Both the position numbers and the translations under genes were made by a program. The notes beneath the pieces were generated by a model, which saw nothing but the letters and a program-made list of their open reading frames with translations, did not search any database and had not been told where the DNA came from. A stretch of DNA of 64,000 bases from Amyelois transitella (Eukaryota; Arthropoda; Insecta; Lepidoptera; Pyralidae). Every line of letters begins with the position of its first letter. The first letter of the stretch is position 1. Of the stretch, positions 13,701 through 28,700 are shown in pieces. Where the stretch lies: contig NC_083511.1 in the NCBI RefSeq assembly GCF_032362555.1, positions 1,612,001-1,676,000 on the forward strand, in the 5' to 3' direction.

Positions 13701-16700
13701 TTTATGTTTAAATGATATTTGATATATCATGAGGTAGCCTGGTAGAGATAAAATATTTTTAACATACCTACTTATTCGCAAAAACTTATTAGAAAGAGTT
13801 AGCTGTCAATTTAAATCATAAGAAGAGGGAATATAATATTTTATGACCATTTCATCACCATTACCAATCAGTAGTCAATACATATTAATGTTACACATGT
13901 CACCCCAGATTTATAAATGTGTGACCATTTAGTTTGAATTTGTTACGTCTTAATATCCGAAGTGTTACAATTTTTATTTATTTATTTATACGTTATTCAC
14001 GTAAAATGTACAACAGGTGGACTAAATACCACAAGACATTCTTTGCCAGTCGAACCTTTGTACCAAACTGAGATGGATGTACTAATATGATGCAAGTAAT
14101 AATGAAACGGTATGTAAAAATAACGCTTTTATAACGTGTGGAAAACTTTGGCAGGATAAATAATTATTCTCCCCCTTTTTATTTCGTCCGATCACACAGA
14201 AAGTGCAGTGTGGTTCCCGACTCTTTAGAATAGGACCAGTCTATTTTTTTTTTGAATGTCGTAAAAGACGTCTAAACCTTAGGTAATAAACTTGGAATTC
14301 TTTTTTTAGTTTAGTTAGCCTGTCACTATTTGAATCTTCAGTAAGCGATACAGCTAAACGTATCCATTCAGAGTTTGCGGATCTGTTGGCTCGATTTACT
14401 CCGTAAAGGGATAAAGATGTGGTCATGGCTACAAGCGGCCCCTAGATCGGCGGCGGTAGATCTTTTTTATCTAATTTTAACAGATAATGATGCCATTATC
14501 TGTTAAAATGAGACAAAAAAGATCTAATTAAGCTTGCATTTTATTTATTTATTTAAACTTTATTGCACCTAAATAATGTGCAATAGGTGGACTTAATGCC
14601 ATAATTTTACCCGCCCCCTTGGTATATAAAAATAAATAATAAATAATAACCGACCTTTCATTCGCCACACAAAACTACACGGCCATTTTACTTTTTAACT
14701 TCATACGTACACATACTATTCATGTATTATTATATATTGCGCCTTCGTTCTAAATACAAAGGCGTAAAATTCCCGATTGTTAATTTGATCTACAAATGGC
14801 AACACCAGCTTTCGGTGTATTTTTAGACGTCATCCGATCCCAAGTTCATATTGAGAGACGTGGGGAATAGCTGGATGCGTGTGGTGTTTTGTGTATTTTA
14901 TTGGTATTAATTTAACCCAAACATTAACTTATGATGAGGGGGAAATCATCACATGAGTATGTACAAATATTATTTGGGTTAAAACACTTTTGTACCATTA
15001 AATCTAAATATATAGACATTTTAAAAGATCAAGCCATAAACGCCATAAAAATATGGTGGTAAGTTTTAGGGTTTTACATAGATTTTACACGAAACGCTGT
15101 CTGACTGTCTGACCTCCGCAACCACGCAGGAGAAACTTAGTTTGGATCGTAATTAAGTTTAGTTTAAAACATTAACAGAAATAGCATTTCTGGGTTTCAA
15201 TATTTTAGTAACTACTTTGGATCTTATTTAAGTACAGTAAAAAACATTTACAGAAACTAGCATTTCTGGGTTAAAATATTTAGTTAGTTTCGCAATACCA
15301 AGAAGAGACCAATTTTCAGTGAATTCCAAACGAGCTGACGTTCCATCATGAAAATCCTTTATAAAAGCATACACGGTTGGCGTCTGTTTTCAAAGGAGCC
15401 CGGATTTCGGTGTTGCCAGTAAAACGGTCTCCCCGAAAGTGCGGGGTCTCGCATAACCAAAACAGTCTTTTGGTGTCGTATCAGATGGCAGTGTAAAATA
15501 AAGACTGTGAGGAAGTAAAACTCGCTAGCAGCGTGTAATGAATAGCGAATCGTTATCGTCTAAATTTTTTTTTTCGGATTTATTAAGGAGATGAAGAAAC
15601 AAGAGTATGGAGGAAAAAATTGCGTAAGATATGTCCTTATACGGATAAATGGGGAAAAAATTGAAACAGCTAACGTGGCCTATCAGTCTTTTCAATGCTG
15701 TTGACTCTGTCTACCCCACAAGGGATTGAAATGATTATATGTATGTATGAAAAAAAAACTCAATGAAAGTCATCACCTTGATGTCATAGGTATTGTATTA
15801 TCAGCATTGATTTAACGTATTTTTCATCAAGATTTGTAATAATTTTGAAAAAGACATTTTTTACGAAGACACTTTTACACTACCAACCTCTTTTACAATA
15901 CTCTCTATGGCTGTACCAAGACCAACTTCCCACTTATCTCACAGACACACCTACTTACATAGAAAAAAAAAACTCGTGCTTTATATACACACTTACGTTG
16001 TTCTGTGACCGGAGTCAGGAGTAATGCACTGGAACCCGATACTCGCTTTGTTTCGCACCAGACGTTATAATGAGAAACATGTGGAACATAATCGATTGAC
16101 GGTAACCCGAGATGAAACATTACTCGACTGCTTCGCGACTTGTGGGAATACTTTGATTGGGGAACGTTTACGTGGAAAACGAATATTTGCTTCTATTGTT
16201 GTGTACCGTGTGGTTCCCGGCATTTATAAAACAAAAGAAAAAGACATACAGCTTAACGTGGCCTTTCAGTCTTTTCGAAGCTGCAGACCCTGTCTGCCTC
16301 GTATGAGTTAAACATACATATAGTCATGGCTCTGTATACCCCGCAGGGGGTATGGACGTGAATCTCAATTCTATCATCAAGACAAAAAGCTGAACGTGGC
16401 CTATCAGTCTCTTCAAGACTGTTGGCTCTGCCTACCCCGCAAGTGATATAGACGTGATTATATGTATGTATGTTAGTAAATTTAAAGAATTAAATGATTG
16501 CGAATATAGGACCACAACTGTCTACCAAATGTTCGCACGAATATCATATTGTCTGATGTACTACGTGGTACCACGCGACGTCAAACATACTTTATTTGCT
16601 GTAATTTAATACTAATGGTACTAACAAAATTATGTGACCATGGCATCAATAAGTAGGTTTATACGACAAAGTGGATAAACAAATATGGCTCTTCTCTAAT

Positions 16701-19700
16701 TTTAAAACTTAAGAAATTTATTACAATCAGTATCAGTGCAATTAAGGCATGATGCCAAACGAACTTTCTCTGTCTGGGACTTGGATGTTTATCGATATAA
16801 GTATAAAATATAGTATCGTTGAGTCGAGGCTAACTCAATCTATGTTATCTGGCCCGGATACATACATACATACATACACATAATCACGTTTTTATCCCAT
16901 GCGGGGAAGACAGAGATAACAGTCTTGAAAACATTCATAGGCCACGTTCAGGAAAGAATTGAGATTCAAATAGTGATAGGTTGCTAGCACATCATTTAAA
17001 AAAAGAATCCCAAGTTTATAAGCATATCCCTTAGTCGCCTATTACGAAATCCATGGGAAAGAGATGGAGTGGTCCTATTCTTTTTTGTATTGGTGCCGGA
17101 AACCATACGGCACGTCCCGTATACATATACTTACTTATTTATTTATTTACAAAGTATACTACTATACAAAGTGTATATATTTATTATTATATACACTTTG
17201 TATAGTTCCTTTTCCTATTACTAAATTACGATCTTCCTCCTGGCTTTAAGGATGCAACTGGGACAAAGCCAGGAGGAAGAATCTACTCTCAATTAAAAAA
17301 TTGAGCACATTCAAATTTTATTTGTCTGCTTAATTGCCCACAAATATTTCTTCAACAAATTCTTAAATTCCTTTAACATTCGCACGGGTATCCCGTTTGA
17401 GCTGCGCAGGCGCACCGCCGCCGGACTGTTTGTCGACATCTGACACCAATTACGTACGATGGAATTCCGTCGCAAGATCACATCGCATACTAATTGGTGG
17501 AATTTTCACGCTGCAAATACCTACTTCGAAGCAAGGTATTGTGATAACGTGTTATGCCATAAAGAATTTTTTTCAAATTAAAATGTATAATATCACTTAC
17601 TTTTAGCGTTAACTAGGGTTAGTCTTGAGAAATAGATTAAGAACATCGTGCAATTTTAGTTATTTATTCTTGAAATATAATTACGTTTATTTACAAAATA
17701 GGATACGAGATATCACACATTAACTTTAATCTAATACCGCTTCGAAAGCGCAAATGTAAAACAACGGACAAACAAACAATACTGCAGCATTTTCACTTAA
17801 CTTCAAATTTACAACTTAGGTACTTACTTGAGAATGACTAATGTTCCTAAGTAAAGTTCACTTTCTAAATAATAAGTGTTTCTCATTTATAATAGTTTTG
17901 ATAACTTTATAACATCAAAACCACTTTCCAATTGAAATCGCATTCGTATCACATTACATCGAATCAGTTATTTATTTCATTCTCGTACAATATGTCAGAT
18001 ATACCCGTGCGAAAATTTAGAAGGCGACATGGTAATTTTTTCGACATGGCTGGTTTTAAATATTATCATGTTGTAGTTTATTGGTTAATATTAGCATTAT
18101 CTGCCAGCCCATCTGATCAAACCTTCAATTGAATTTAAGTTTTTATCTGGTTATGTTTTGTTTCCTTCCACCCAAATGTTGACTGGAATAAACTACATTA
18201 GCGATAAGTCCGACTTTGTACCATCTCTGTCTGTTTTGTGCTGTTTTGTATGTTTTACTCTTATGGTGCAATAAAGAGTTTTTATCCATATATCTATGTT
18301 TAATTAATAACCACAATAAATAAATAAACTAATAAGAAAAAATCCTAAATTTCGGTACCATGTTACCACGTATCAAATTACATATATAACTGTACATTTA
18401 GGGGAATGGAATCCGGTCAAATCGAGATAAAAATAAAGGCCGGCAAGGTGTCAGATTACAATGGTTATTATGGTGACGGCGCAGTTTCGGGTGGCGCCCT
18501 CTGGTGTCGGGTTGCGCAGACGCTTTTTAGAAACTAGTTTTTTTTTTGTATCAGATATTAAATGATTTCTTTATATTTCTATTGTAAACTTCGTGCTACG
18601 AAGTTAACAAATGACATATATTTTTCCTGGAGTCCCAAGTTTTATTAGCCTTTCCCTTGTCGCCTTTAAGGGCATCCCTGAGAAAGACAAATTAAACCAC
18701 ACCAAACACCCACTACCAAATTTAAAGTTTAAACCATATTTACACCCTGCATCTTGAAGTTTGACATGATAATCATAATCTTTTATTCCTTGAATATGAT
18801 TATAATAAGTCTTATGTAGATACATACATATTGTCATGGGGCATACCCCATAGGGTAGACAGAGCCAACAGTCTGATAAAAACTGATAGGCCACGTTCAG
18901 AATTGAGATTCAAATAGTGACAGGATTCTAGCCCATCGCCTAAAAGAAGAATGCCAAGTTTATAAGCCTATCCCTTGGTTGCCTTTTACGACATCCATGG
19001 GAAAGAGATGGAGTGGTCCTATTCTTTATTTTTTATTGGTGCCGGTTACCTCACGGCACTAATTACTTATCTAAGTACAATTTTTCTTTTTTTTTGTGCC
19101 GTTTGGTTCCCGGCACCAATACAAAAAATAATAGGACCAGTCCATCACTTTCCCATGGATGACGTAAAATGCGATTAAGGGATAGGCTTACAAACTTGAG
19201 ATTCATTTTTAGGTCACTATTTGAATCTCAAGTCCATCATTAAGCTAAATAGATGAACGTGGCCAATCAGTCTTTTCAAGACTGTTGGCTCCGTCTACCC
19301 CGCAAGGGATATAGACGTGACCATATGTATATATGTATGTACATATGTACAATTTTTCTGCACACAAATTTTACCTGTCAAGGCGTCGGAATTATAAGTA
19401 GCAAGTAAATCAAAGTAAGCTTAGTCAAGACACTTTGTCAAGTAAAGCGATGGTGTACAGTAATGTACACCATCCGATTGGTGTTCAGTTACCAAGCATG
19501 ATAGCTCATGGTCACTGCATGCCGAAGATCCGGGTTCGAATTGCGACGCGATCCGTACCAGCGGAGCTATTCACAAACGAAAGCATTAATAATATCTTTA
19601 CTTTATATAAAAACTAGTTGCGCCCCGGTGTTCCGCTTCTGTGGGAATCGCGGGATAAAATGTACTCATTATGATATTCTAAGTTTCATTCTACCAAATT

Positions 19701-22700
19701 TAATCAAATTCCGTCTGGTAGATTTTGCATTACAAACACATCAACGCATTACTTACAAACCTTCGCATTTATCTATACTAATATTATAAAGGTTGCAATG
19801 ACAGTACTTCCTTCTACTCTCGCGCGAATTGTGAAAAGTCAATCAAATCTTTTAAAAACTTCGGGTTTATCTATGAAATGATAGGCTAGCAACCTGTTAG
19901 TATATGAGTCATCAATTTCATCCACCATATACCTGAATGTGACCATCGGGGCTCTTAGTTTAGACTCTGTTTACCCCGTAAGGGAAATCAAGAGGATAAT
20001 TGATTATTCTATATTGCTTTGTGAACAAAGATTAAAACATATTCGGTGTCATCGTAATATAAATGTTCAAACGAGTATTTTCACCAATAAATAAAGCCTT
20101 TGCAATATGTAACCGTACACTGGCTATGACGTATCTAGTGGATTCGGACAGCTCGCTTTTAGCCCACTATCGTTTTACATAAAGCTTGTAACACACTAAA
20201 TCGTCTTATCGTCTGTCTCGACGCGGCGATAAAGTGGCAATGTAAACAAGTGGATAAATAAAAGTTACGGCGGCACAAATGTCAGTAAGGTTACAGCTTC
20301 CTTCGGCACTATATCGCGAGAATTGTTTAATTCTAGTTGTTCACTTGGAAATCTCTTTAAATTAATAATAAATACCTCGAGACTCAACTGATTTTTATAA
20401 TATAAATCATATGCAACATCCTGGTCAACCTGAATCTCAAATTTCAATTTAGCATATTATTTTGACCAGCAATCAAACATACGCCTTTATTTAAATAGAT
20501 TTATTAAATCTATACTAATATTATAAAGCTGAAGAGTTTGTTTTGTTTGTTTGTTTGTTTGTTTGTTTAAACGCGCTAATCTCAGAAACTACTGAACCGA
20601 TTTGAATAATTCTTTCACTGTTAGATAGTCTATTTATCGAGGAAGGCTATAGGCTACATTTTATCCCGGATTTCCTACGGGAAACGTCAACAATGCAGGT
20701 GAAAGTTGAATGAGTCGGCCATCTGCGAGCTTTCCACGCGAACGCTGCGCAAACCAACAAAGATATAGTAAAACAATGTACTAAAGATGTGAAGTACTCA
20801 TTTTTTTCCACAAAAAAGTCCGCGAGAGCATATATCTATCTCTTAAGGTTTACTTACAATAACCACTTTTATGTTCATTTTTTAAGATTATTTTTTCATT
20901 AAGAACATAAGTTATTTTGAAACCAATTTTCTTTAATTCAGTATTAATCCTTATCCAAATAAATATGTTTATTACTTTCGGCTTTTCATGTAGACTAAAA
21001 TTGCCATTTACAGTATATAAATCAGACGAATAGATTTTGAGATATAGTCGTTATAAGCAATTTGCAGCGAAACATTTAATACGGCGAACCAGCGTTCTTT
21101 CTAATACGCGTGACCGCCTGACCGAGGAGGATGTTTGCAAAAATAAATAAGATGCCCAAAATAACTATTCCACGCGGACGAAGTCGCGGGCACAGCTAGT
21201 CTACAGATAAAATTAAAATTGTTACGAGAAAGGTAAAAGATCGTCCTTGTAATGTGTAACATACTTTAAACTCTACGGTTACCCGCCCCAAACATATTAC
21301 GTATTGTTTTACAAAATTGCGGTTGGTATTAAAATTGTTTGAATATGATATCTAGTTTCAATGATATTGTGTAGCTAATGGCAGGCATCGATGTCTAAAG
21401 AAGAAATTTATAATATTCGAATGGATTTTAAAATTATTTAGAAAGTGGAAGCTAAGAAGTCTCATAGAAGGTATTGAGATATTAGAAATAATAAGTAGTT
21501 GTAGCGATAGATTCAAAGCTTACTCAATAGAAGGTGAAGCGCAGTCAGAGTAAGAGAAGAGGGAAATGAATATAGGGTGAAATAAAAGATTTGAATCTGA
21601 AATCTGAAAATTAATATTTAAACGTAAAGCAACAAACGGGCCTAGAAATACAATAAAAATTGACTCTTGTCAAACTGACATTTTTTCATTTTTCTTGTCC
21701 GCCGAATTTATGGCAGGACGAAAGAGTTCCGCGTATGAGTTTTAATACCTATCATACGTCATACGTTTTTATATAAAGGTTGTCCGTTTATTACTTAAAA
21801 GTTATAATTTTATTTATTCACATTAATATTATTTACAACTATAAAAGTGTGATCCCTACATCAGCCCCCCTTGAGACCGTCAAGGGCGATAATAGTCGAG
21901 GAATCTTACCTTACGACCTTATCTAGTTTTTGTATTTACTTCTCGATCAGGTGGATTCTGATTCTCTGACTGTGGTACATGACGTGTATCGGTGTTGTGT
22001 TTGTCATGATTTTGTGAAGTATGTTTGTCTGATGCGTGATCTGAAGGTATGTATGGAGTGGTGTCTGGGTCACACAGTATGTAGGCCGGCTTGACTCGGT
22101 CTATCGATACCGTGACTCTTTTACCCCTAACCAAGATAGTGAATACCTTATTATCTCGCTGAAGTACCTCATATGGTCCGGAATATGCAGGTTTCAAGGC
22201 GCCACCAACCGTGCAATCACGCAAAAATACGTGAGTGCAAGTGGTTAATTCCTTGAAAACGAATGTTGGACGTTTTCCCCCATGACGAGAGGCTGGAGTG
22301 GGCTTCAGGCTTTGGACTATATCCCGAAGTCTTGAAGTGAATTCTGTCAAGTCTAAGGGACAGTCAGTCTCAGAATCAAAAAAGTCACCTGGCAGACGCA
22401 ACGATTCGCCATACACCATTTCTGCTGAGGTAGTTCGTAAGTCGTCCTTGAACGCGCTCCGGACACCCAACAATACAAGTGGGAGAGACTCGATCCAATT
22501 TGTGTTACCGTGGCAGATTATGGCAGATTTCAGCTGCCGATGGAATCTTTCCACGAGGCCGTTACAGGCGGGATGATAGGCGGTTGTTCGGCGATGAGTA
22601 AATCCAGCGATGCGTGAAAGATTTCCAAATAACGCTGATTCAAACTGTCTGCCACGATCTGTCACGATATCAGCAGGGCAACCAAACCTAGAAATCCAGC

Positions 22701-25700
22701 CACTGAATAAGGCTTTTGCAACTGCCTCGGCCGTAATTTCTTCTAAGGGTATTGCCTCAGGCCAACGCGTAAAGCGGTCGATGGCAGTGAGACAATACTT
22801 GTAACCTTGGCATGAAGGTAATGGTCCGATCAGGTCAATATGGACAAATTTGAAGCGAGCTGCAGGAAGTTTGAAGTTGCTGAGAGGAGCACTAGTATGA
22901 CGCGTGATCTTAGACTGTTGGCACGCTATGCATGCTCTCACCCAGTTCCTACAGTCCTTTTTCACCTCCGGCCAAACATAACGTTCAGAGACCAATCTGG
23001 CTGTTGCCTTGGCACCAGGGTGGCTGAGACAATGTAGACTCTCGAACACCCTTCTCCGTAACAGCTTGGGAACAAACGGTCGAACCATGTCTGTGCTGGT
23101 GTCACAAAACAGCTCTGTGTTGGAACCTGGAATCCTGACTTTCTTAAGGCACAGTGAAGTCGTACCTTCTGCAAGTTGCCTAAGCTCTGGATCAGAACGT
23201 TGAGCAGCAGCCAGCTGTTCTGAATCGATTGGCTGGGAAATTTCCTCAACTCGGGAAAGGGTATCAGCTACCACGTTGTCCTTACCAGAGATGTGACGTA
23301 TGTCGGTGGTAAACTGCGCAATCAGATCCAGGTGTCGGAACTGTCTTGGCGAGCAGTTTTCCTTTCGACTTTGGAAGGCAAAAGTCAGGGGCTTGTGGTC
23401 GGTGTAGACTGTAAAAGTTCTAGCTTCGAGCATGTGCCTAAAATATTTTATGCTCTCATAAATGGCGAGCAATTCTCGATCGTAGGGTGAGTATTTCTGC
23501 TGAGAAGGACTCAGACCACGAGAGAAAAATGCCAATGGCTCCCAGGACTCACAATCAGACTGTTGCTGTAACACCGAACCGATAGCTCTGTCTGACGCAT
23601 CAGTAACAAGCGCCAACCTTGCGTCACACTTGGGATGAGCCAGCAAGGCGGCCTGACACAGACCTTCTTTGCAGGCTTCAAAAGCCTCAAGTGACTTACC
23701 AGTAATATGTACCGGGTGTGAACCTTTCACTGATCCTGTCAGCAGTGCGTTCAGAGGACCTTGTTGTTTAGCGGCGCCTGAAATAAACCTACGATAAAAG
23801 TTCACCATACCCAAGAAGCGGCGTAGTTCCTTTACCGTCTTTGGGACAGGGAAATTGGTGATGGCTTCGACCTTCTCAGGTAGGGGTGTCGTACCTTTAC
23901 CTGAAATTCTATATCCTAAAAAGGTTACCTCAGACGCGCCAAAGACACACTTCGCTGTGTTGACGACCATGCCGTACTGCTTGAGTCTTTCGAAGAGTTG
24001 ACGAAGGTGCTCTTCGTGGGTCTTCTGATCCTTCGAGAAGACCAGAAAATCGTCCAGATATGCATAGGTAAAATCAAGGCCCCGCAGCATCTCATCGACA
24101 AATCGCTGAAACGTCTGTCCGGCATTACGAAGTCCGAACGTCATGAACGGAAATTCGTAAAGACCGAACGGCGTTGTGATCGCTGTCTTCGCTATGTCGT
24201 CTGGATTGACCGGGATCTGGTTGTAGGCCTTCACCAAATCAATGGTAGAGAAGACGGTGCAGCCTGATAAAGAGTGGGAAAAATCATGAATGTGTTTAAT
24301 GGGGTATCTGTCGGGTATTGTCCGGGCATTCAGCATGCGGTAATCTCCACAAGGACGCCACCCATTGTCCTTCTTGGGCGCAAGGTGAAGGGGTGAAGCC
24401 CATGCTGATTCGGAAGGCCGACAAGTACCATTCTGTAACATAGACTCGAATTCCGATTTAGCAATTTTCAGTTTATCAGGCGCAAGCCTACGGGGAGTGC
24501 AAGAGACCGGTGGCCCAGGTGTAGTGCGGATGTGATGGACAGTGTTGTGGTGCAGTGTACGATGTATTCCATGTGGGCGAGTGATTTCGGGAAATTTTGC
24601 TAGTATGTTGTGATAGACAGAGTTACCAGAAACCACCTTCACGGAAGAAATACTTTCGTTACTAAAGGCAAGCGAAGCCACGGTCGCGACCATAGTGTTA
24701 CCGTCGATAAGGCGTTGATTTCGGACATCTACTATAATATTGTAATGTGATAAGAAATCCACGCCTATTATCGCCCTCGTTACGTCGGCTACAATAAAAT
24801 GCCAAGCAAAGTCACGACGCAGCCCTAGGTTTAGTACGCAATGATAGAAACCGTACGTATTTATGATTGACCCGTTAGCGGCACACAATTCAAAATTTGT
24901 TTTCGCACGATAATCTTTTAAAAATTTGCGAGGAAATACACACAAATCACTACCTGTATCTACTAACAATTGTAATTTCGTCCGTTTGTCCGTAACAAAC
25001 AAGCGACCGGTACTTGGGCAGTCGTCGGTCGCCATTATCGACTGCCTTACGCATTTCCCGTATAGTCACACGGCTTGACACATCTTTTTGCTTTATCACC
25101 GAACTTGTAGTGATACCAGCATGTCGGGAACTTCCTGTAATTCGAGTGCGATCTTGTTGACGTAGAGCGACCTCGCCGACTTGAAGACTGCCTGGTTCTT
25201 GACTTTGACCGCGACATACGGTCGACCTTGTCACCGAGCGCTTCGACTTGTCGTGTTAACGCAGCAATCTCACTCGACCCACTATCGTGTTTTGTGGAAA
25301 CTCCTGCTGCTTGCAAATTCGGTGATACAGCACTTGATCAGCTAGCTCGGCGACCTCGTCGAGTTTCATCCTAGCCTGCGACGCAATGATGGGTTGTACG
25401 CTGTTGGGTAAACGGCTGGCCCAGAGAGTTCTGAGTAAATCGTCTGGCACCTCAGAACCAGCTAATCCCCTTAACCGCCGCAGGAACTGCGATGGTTTGC
25501 GATCTCCCAATTCTTCATGATGAAGTAGTTGCTGGACCTGCTTTTCGCGGGACGCTGACAACCTCTTTGCGAGCTCCGATTTAAGCGTCTCATACTTATC
25601 TGCCGTAGCTGGCGCCTCGATGATATCTTCGACGATCTCTACGTACTGAGGTTCTAGATGCGATACTGCATAGTGGTATTTCGTCGCCTCTGACGTAACT

Positions 25701-28700
25701 CCAGCTAGAACAAATTGGCTTTCCAGCGAAGCAAACCAAAGCTTGGGTTTCGATGGATAAAAAGGAGGTACTCTTACGCCTACGCGATCCAAGGAAAGCG
25801 GCTCTCCGGCTCCTTTGTTCTCACTCTTTGATTGCGACATCGTGTTAAAGCGGGGTCACCAATGTAGCGATAGATTCAAAGCTTACTCAATAGAAGGTGA
25901 AGCGCAGTCAGAGTAAGAGAAGAGGGAAATGAATATAGGGTGAAATAAAAGATTTGAATCTGAAATCTGAAAATTAATATTTAAACGTAAAGCAACAAAC
26001 GGGCCTAGAAATACAATAAAAATTGACTCTTGTCAAACTGACATTTTTTCATTTTTCTTGTCCGCCGAATTTATGGCAGGACGAAAGAGTTCCGCGTATG
26101 AGTTTTAATACCTATCATACGTCATACGTTTTTATATAAAGGTTGTCCGTTTATTACTTAAAAGTTATAATTTTATTTATTCACATTAATATTATTTACA
26201 ACTATAAAAGTGTGATCCCTACAAGTACTAAAATATGTCTGCCAGATAATAAACTGAGAATATCAAGTAATGACAAATTGGAGACAAAAATGATCGAAAG
26301 TGTGAAAATTAATTTGCAAAAGAGAACAAAGAGGATAACAATGGATTATACAATACATACGATCAGGTAACAAGATGATGAAGGCTTTTTATATGAGTTC
26401 TGTAGCTAATACTGAAACTGCCGGCCGGTACTGAACCTACTCGTATACCGAAAATGTGGATTCGATATAAACCACATATAATTTTAAATCTTAACTAATA
26501 AGTATTTAAAAACTTAATTAAGAATAAATTCTTATATTTCTAACAAAATACCCTATAAAAATCAGGTATGTAATCACTGAATTGAAACTTCTTTAAAAAA
26601 GAAACTGAAAAGTCGCATTTAAATTTATGTGTCGCATAAATTTAGATGCGACAAGGAATCCTTGCCTCCAAACATTTCCATATCAAATTCAAATTCAAAA
26701 TTTTTATTTATTACTATAGGATACTATATATCGCTTAATAATTGTCAAAACGTATGGTTTAACAACATTGGTTGACGTTAAATAAATTACTTAAAAACTA
26801 AGTTTACTGCCGCTTACAAGGCGTCAGTGCAGAAGAAGCGGTAACAAACTGCACTGAAGCATTTTCTTCGACAACGTCAACTTCACAATATTATAGCCGA
26901 ACCGTCGAATTTTTTAGTTTAATTAAAATAAATTTAATTAGTGTATAATTTGAGAAGCTCGGCGGAGGTTTCAATCGCCGGTTTAATTATTGTTAGCTGC
27001 CGACACCCGACGCCGATCGTCGTTAATTTCGGTGCAACCCGACACGCCGTGTGCCTCGTGTTTTTATCAGCGAATATATCTAGTTATTTATTTATTACTT
27101 CAATTTAATATAACTGTGAAAAATTTGCGGGCCTGTTTGGCACAGTTGTTGAAATTTCGCCTCGGAACAAAAAATGTCCCGAGTCTAATTCCCGGTCACG
27201 TCATGATGAAAAAGAATTTTGTTTCATTGGCCGCTAGGTCTTGGATTTACTATAAAATATAGTACTTTTCAGTCATTGTCCGGTCACACAAGGCCCAAAC
27301 AAATATTCAACGAAAAGTGTATTTTTTATGGTTTAATTTAAATCTCAAAGATTTATTTATTTATTTAAAAACTTTTGCACAAAAAAAAATATACAAAAGG
27401 CGGACTTAATGCCGTTTGGCATTCTCTACCAATCAACCAGCTGACCAAACAGAACAACTTTAAGTTGGTGTTGCGATAAAGTGCACATGCATATAAAAAG
27501 ATTCAACTTGAGTAACATGTTAAACCTTACAACCATAACATTTTCTTTCAACACATACATATGATCACGTCTATATCCCTAGCGGGGTAGACAGAGCCAC
27601 CAGTCTTGAAAAGACTGATAGGCCACGCTCAGCTGTTTGGCTTAGTGATAGAATTGAGATTCAAATAGTGACAGGTTGCTAACCCATCGCCTAAAAGAGG
27701 AATCCCATGTTTATTAGCCTATCCCTTAGTCGCCTTTTACGACATCCGTGGGAAAGAGATGGAGTGGTCCTATTCTTTTTTGTAATGGTGCCGGGAACCA
27801 CACGGCAAATTTTCTTTCAAACCACACCTTTTCTTTCAAATCTGTTAAAAATATGATCACAACAGAGGCAGCTTCGTCCAGTATCGGTCGCAACATGATC
27901 GCATATAATTAACGCCAGCCTCCGAGCGGCGTCACCCGACGCCACGTCACCGCTGCTTGACGTTCATTTTCGTGAAACTAGACCCGTCTGCTATACCACA
28001 GAGCACTGTTACATCCAGCTGGCGCTATCTTACTTGCTCTGTGTTATATAAAAGTAGATGTTCCTATGAAAAAAGGTATATCCATATAATTAACGACAGT
28101 TTCTAAGCAGTGACATTCGACGCTCATGTATGCTGTCGTCTGCAATACCGCTTAAGATATACTGAGCTAAAGCAGCCAGCCCCTTTGCCAGCCGGCGAGG
28201 TCTTACTTGCTCTGTTATACACAGAGCAAGTAAGGATTTAGTAAGAAGTATAGTTACTGTTATACAACAGGAATACGGAAAGAGAGTTAGAGAGGAAATG
28301 AAATAGTCAACCTAAATTTTTATTTAACTGTAGTTTTAAGTTTTGTTAGGGTACTCGTAAAACCACTATTTTACTAAAACTGTCAGATGATATTATATAT
28401 CTATTATTGTATTCTAGACAGGTAAAACTAACGAACATGATATGAGTAACGGTTCCCAAACATTTGCATTATAATATCCCATACTAACAAAGCTACTCGT
28501 AGCATTGAAATCTAAGGTCCAGGCTAGATTTATCAGTCTGGTATTTTGATCAGTTACGCCAGAGAAATCTGATCTTTATGGTGATCGAAATAGGGTTTTG
28601 CTGTGTATGATGACACGCGATACTCGGGCGCAAGGTGGTGTTTGTTCACCCCCTTTTGACAAAGATTATGTTATTTTAATGGTCGTAGAAGAGACTACTG

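Larger units (their letters stand above)
21500..26223 (-). mobile_element. Ty3/Gypsy LTR retroelement, CsRn1/Kabuki-like
   Basis: 4.7-kb element with two 361-bp LTRs (TG...CA) that look identical by eye, so insertion is probably very recent. After the 5-prime LTR comes TGGTGACCCCG, a good fit to the tRNA-Trp primer site known for the CsRn1 clade; a purine tract AAGGGGGG precedes the 3-prime LTR. Parts in order are gag, protease, reverse transcriptase, RNase H and integrase; no envelope gene. It looks nearly whole: pol is open throughout, and the gag part has about one interruption. A clean target duplication is not evident. It lies in Sobp intron 1 in the same orientation as the gene. Confidence 0.92.

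Noticed and set aside
17932-18132. 66-codon plus-strand frame
   Set aside because: AT-rich chance frame without conserved features.
19500-19562. tRNA-like GGTTCGAATT box
   Set aside because: Single B-box-like motif without a convincing A box or second copy in the window.
21500-26223. Endogenous retrovirus with envelope
   Set aside because: Only gag and pol parts are present; nothing envelope-like lies between pol and the 3-prime LTR.
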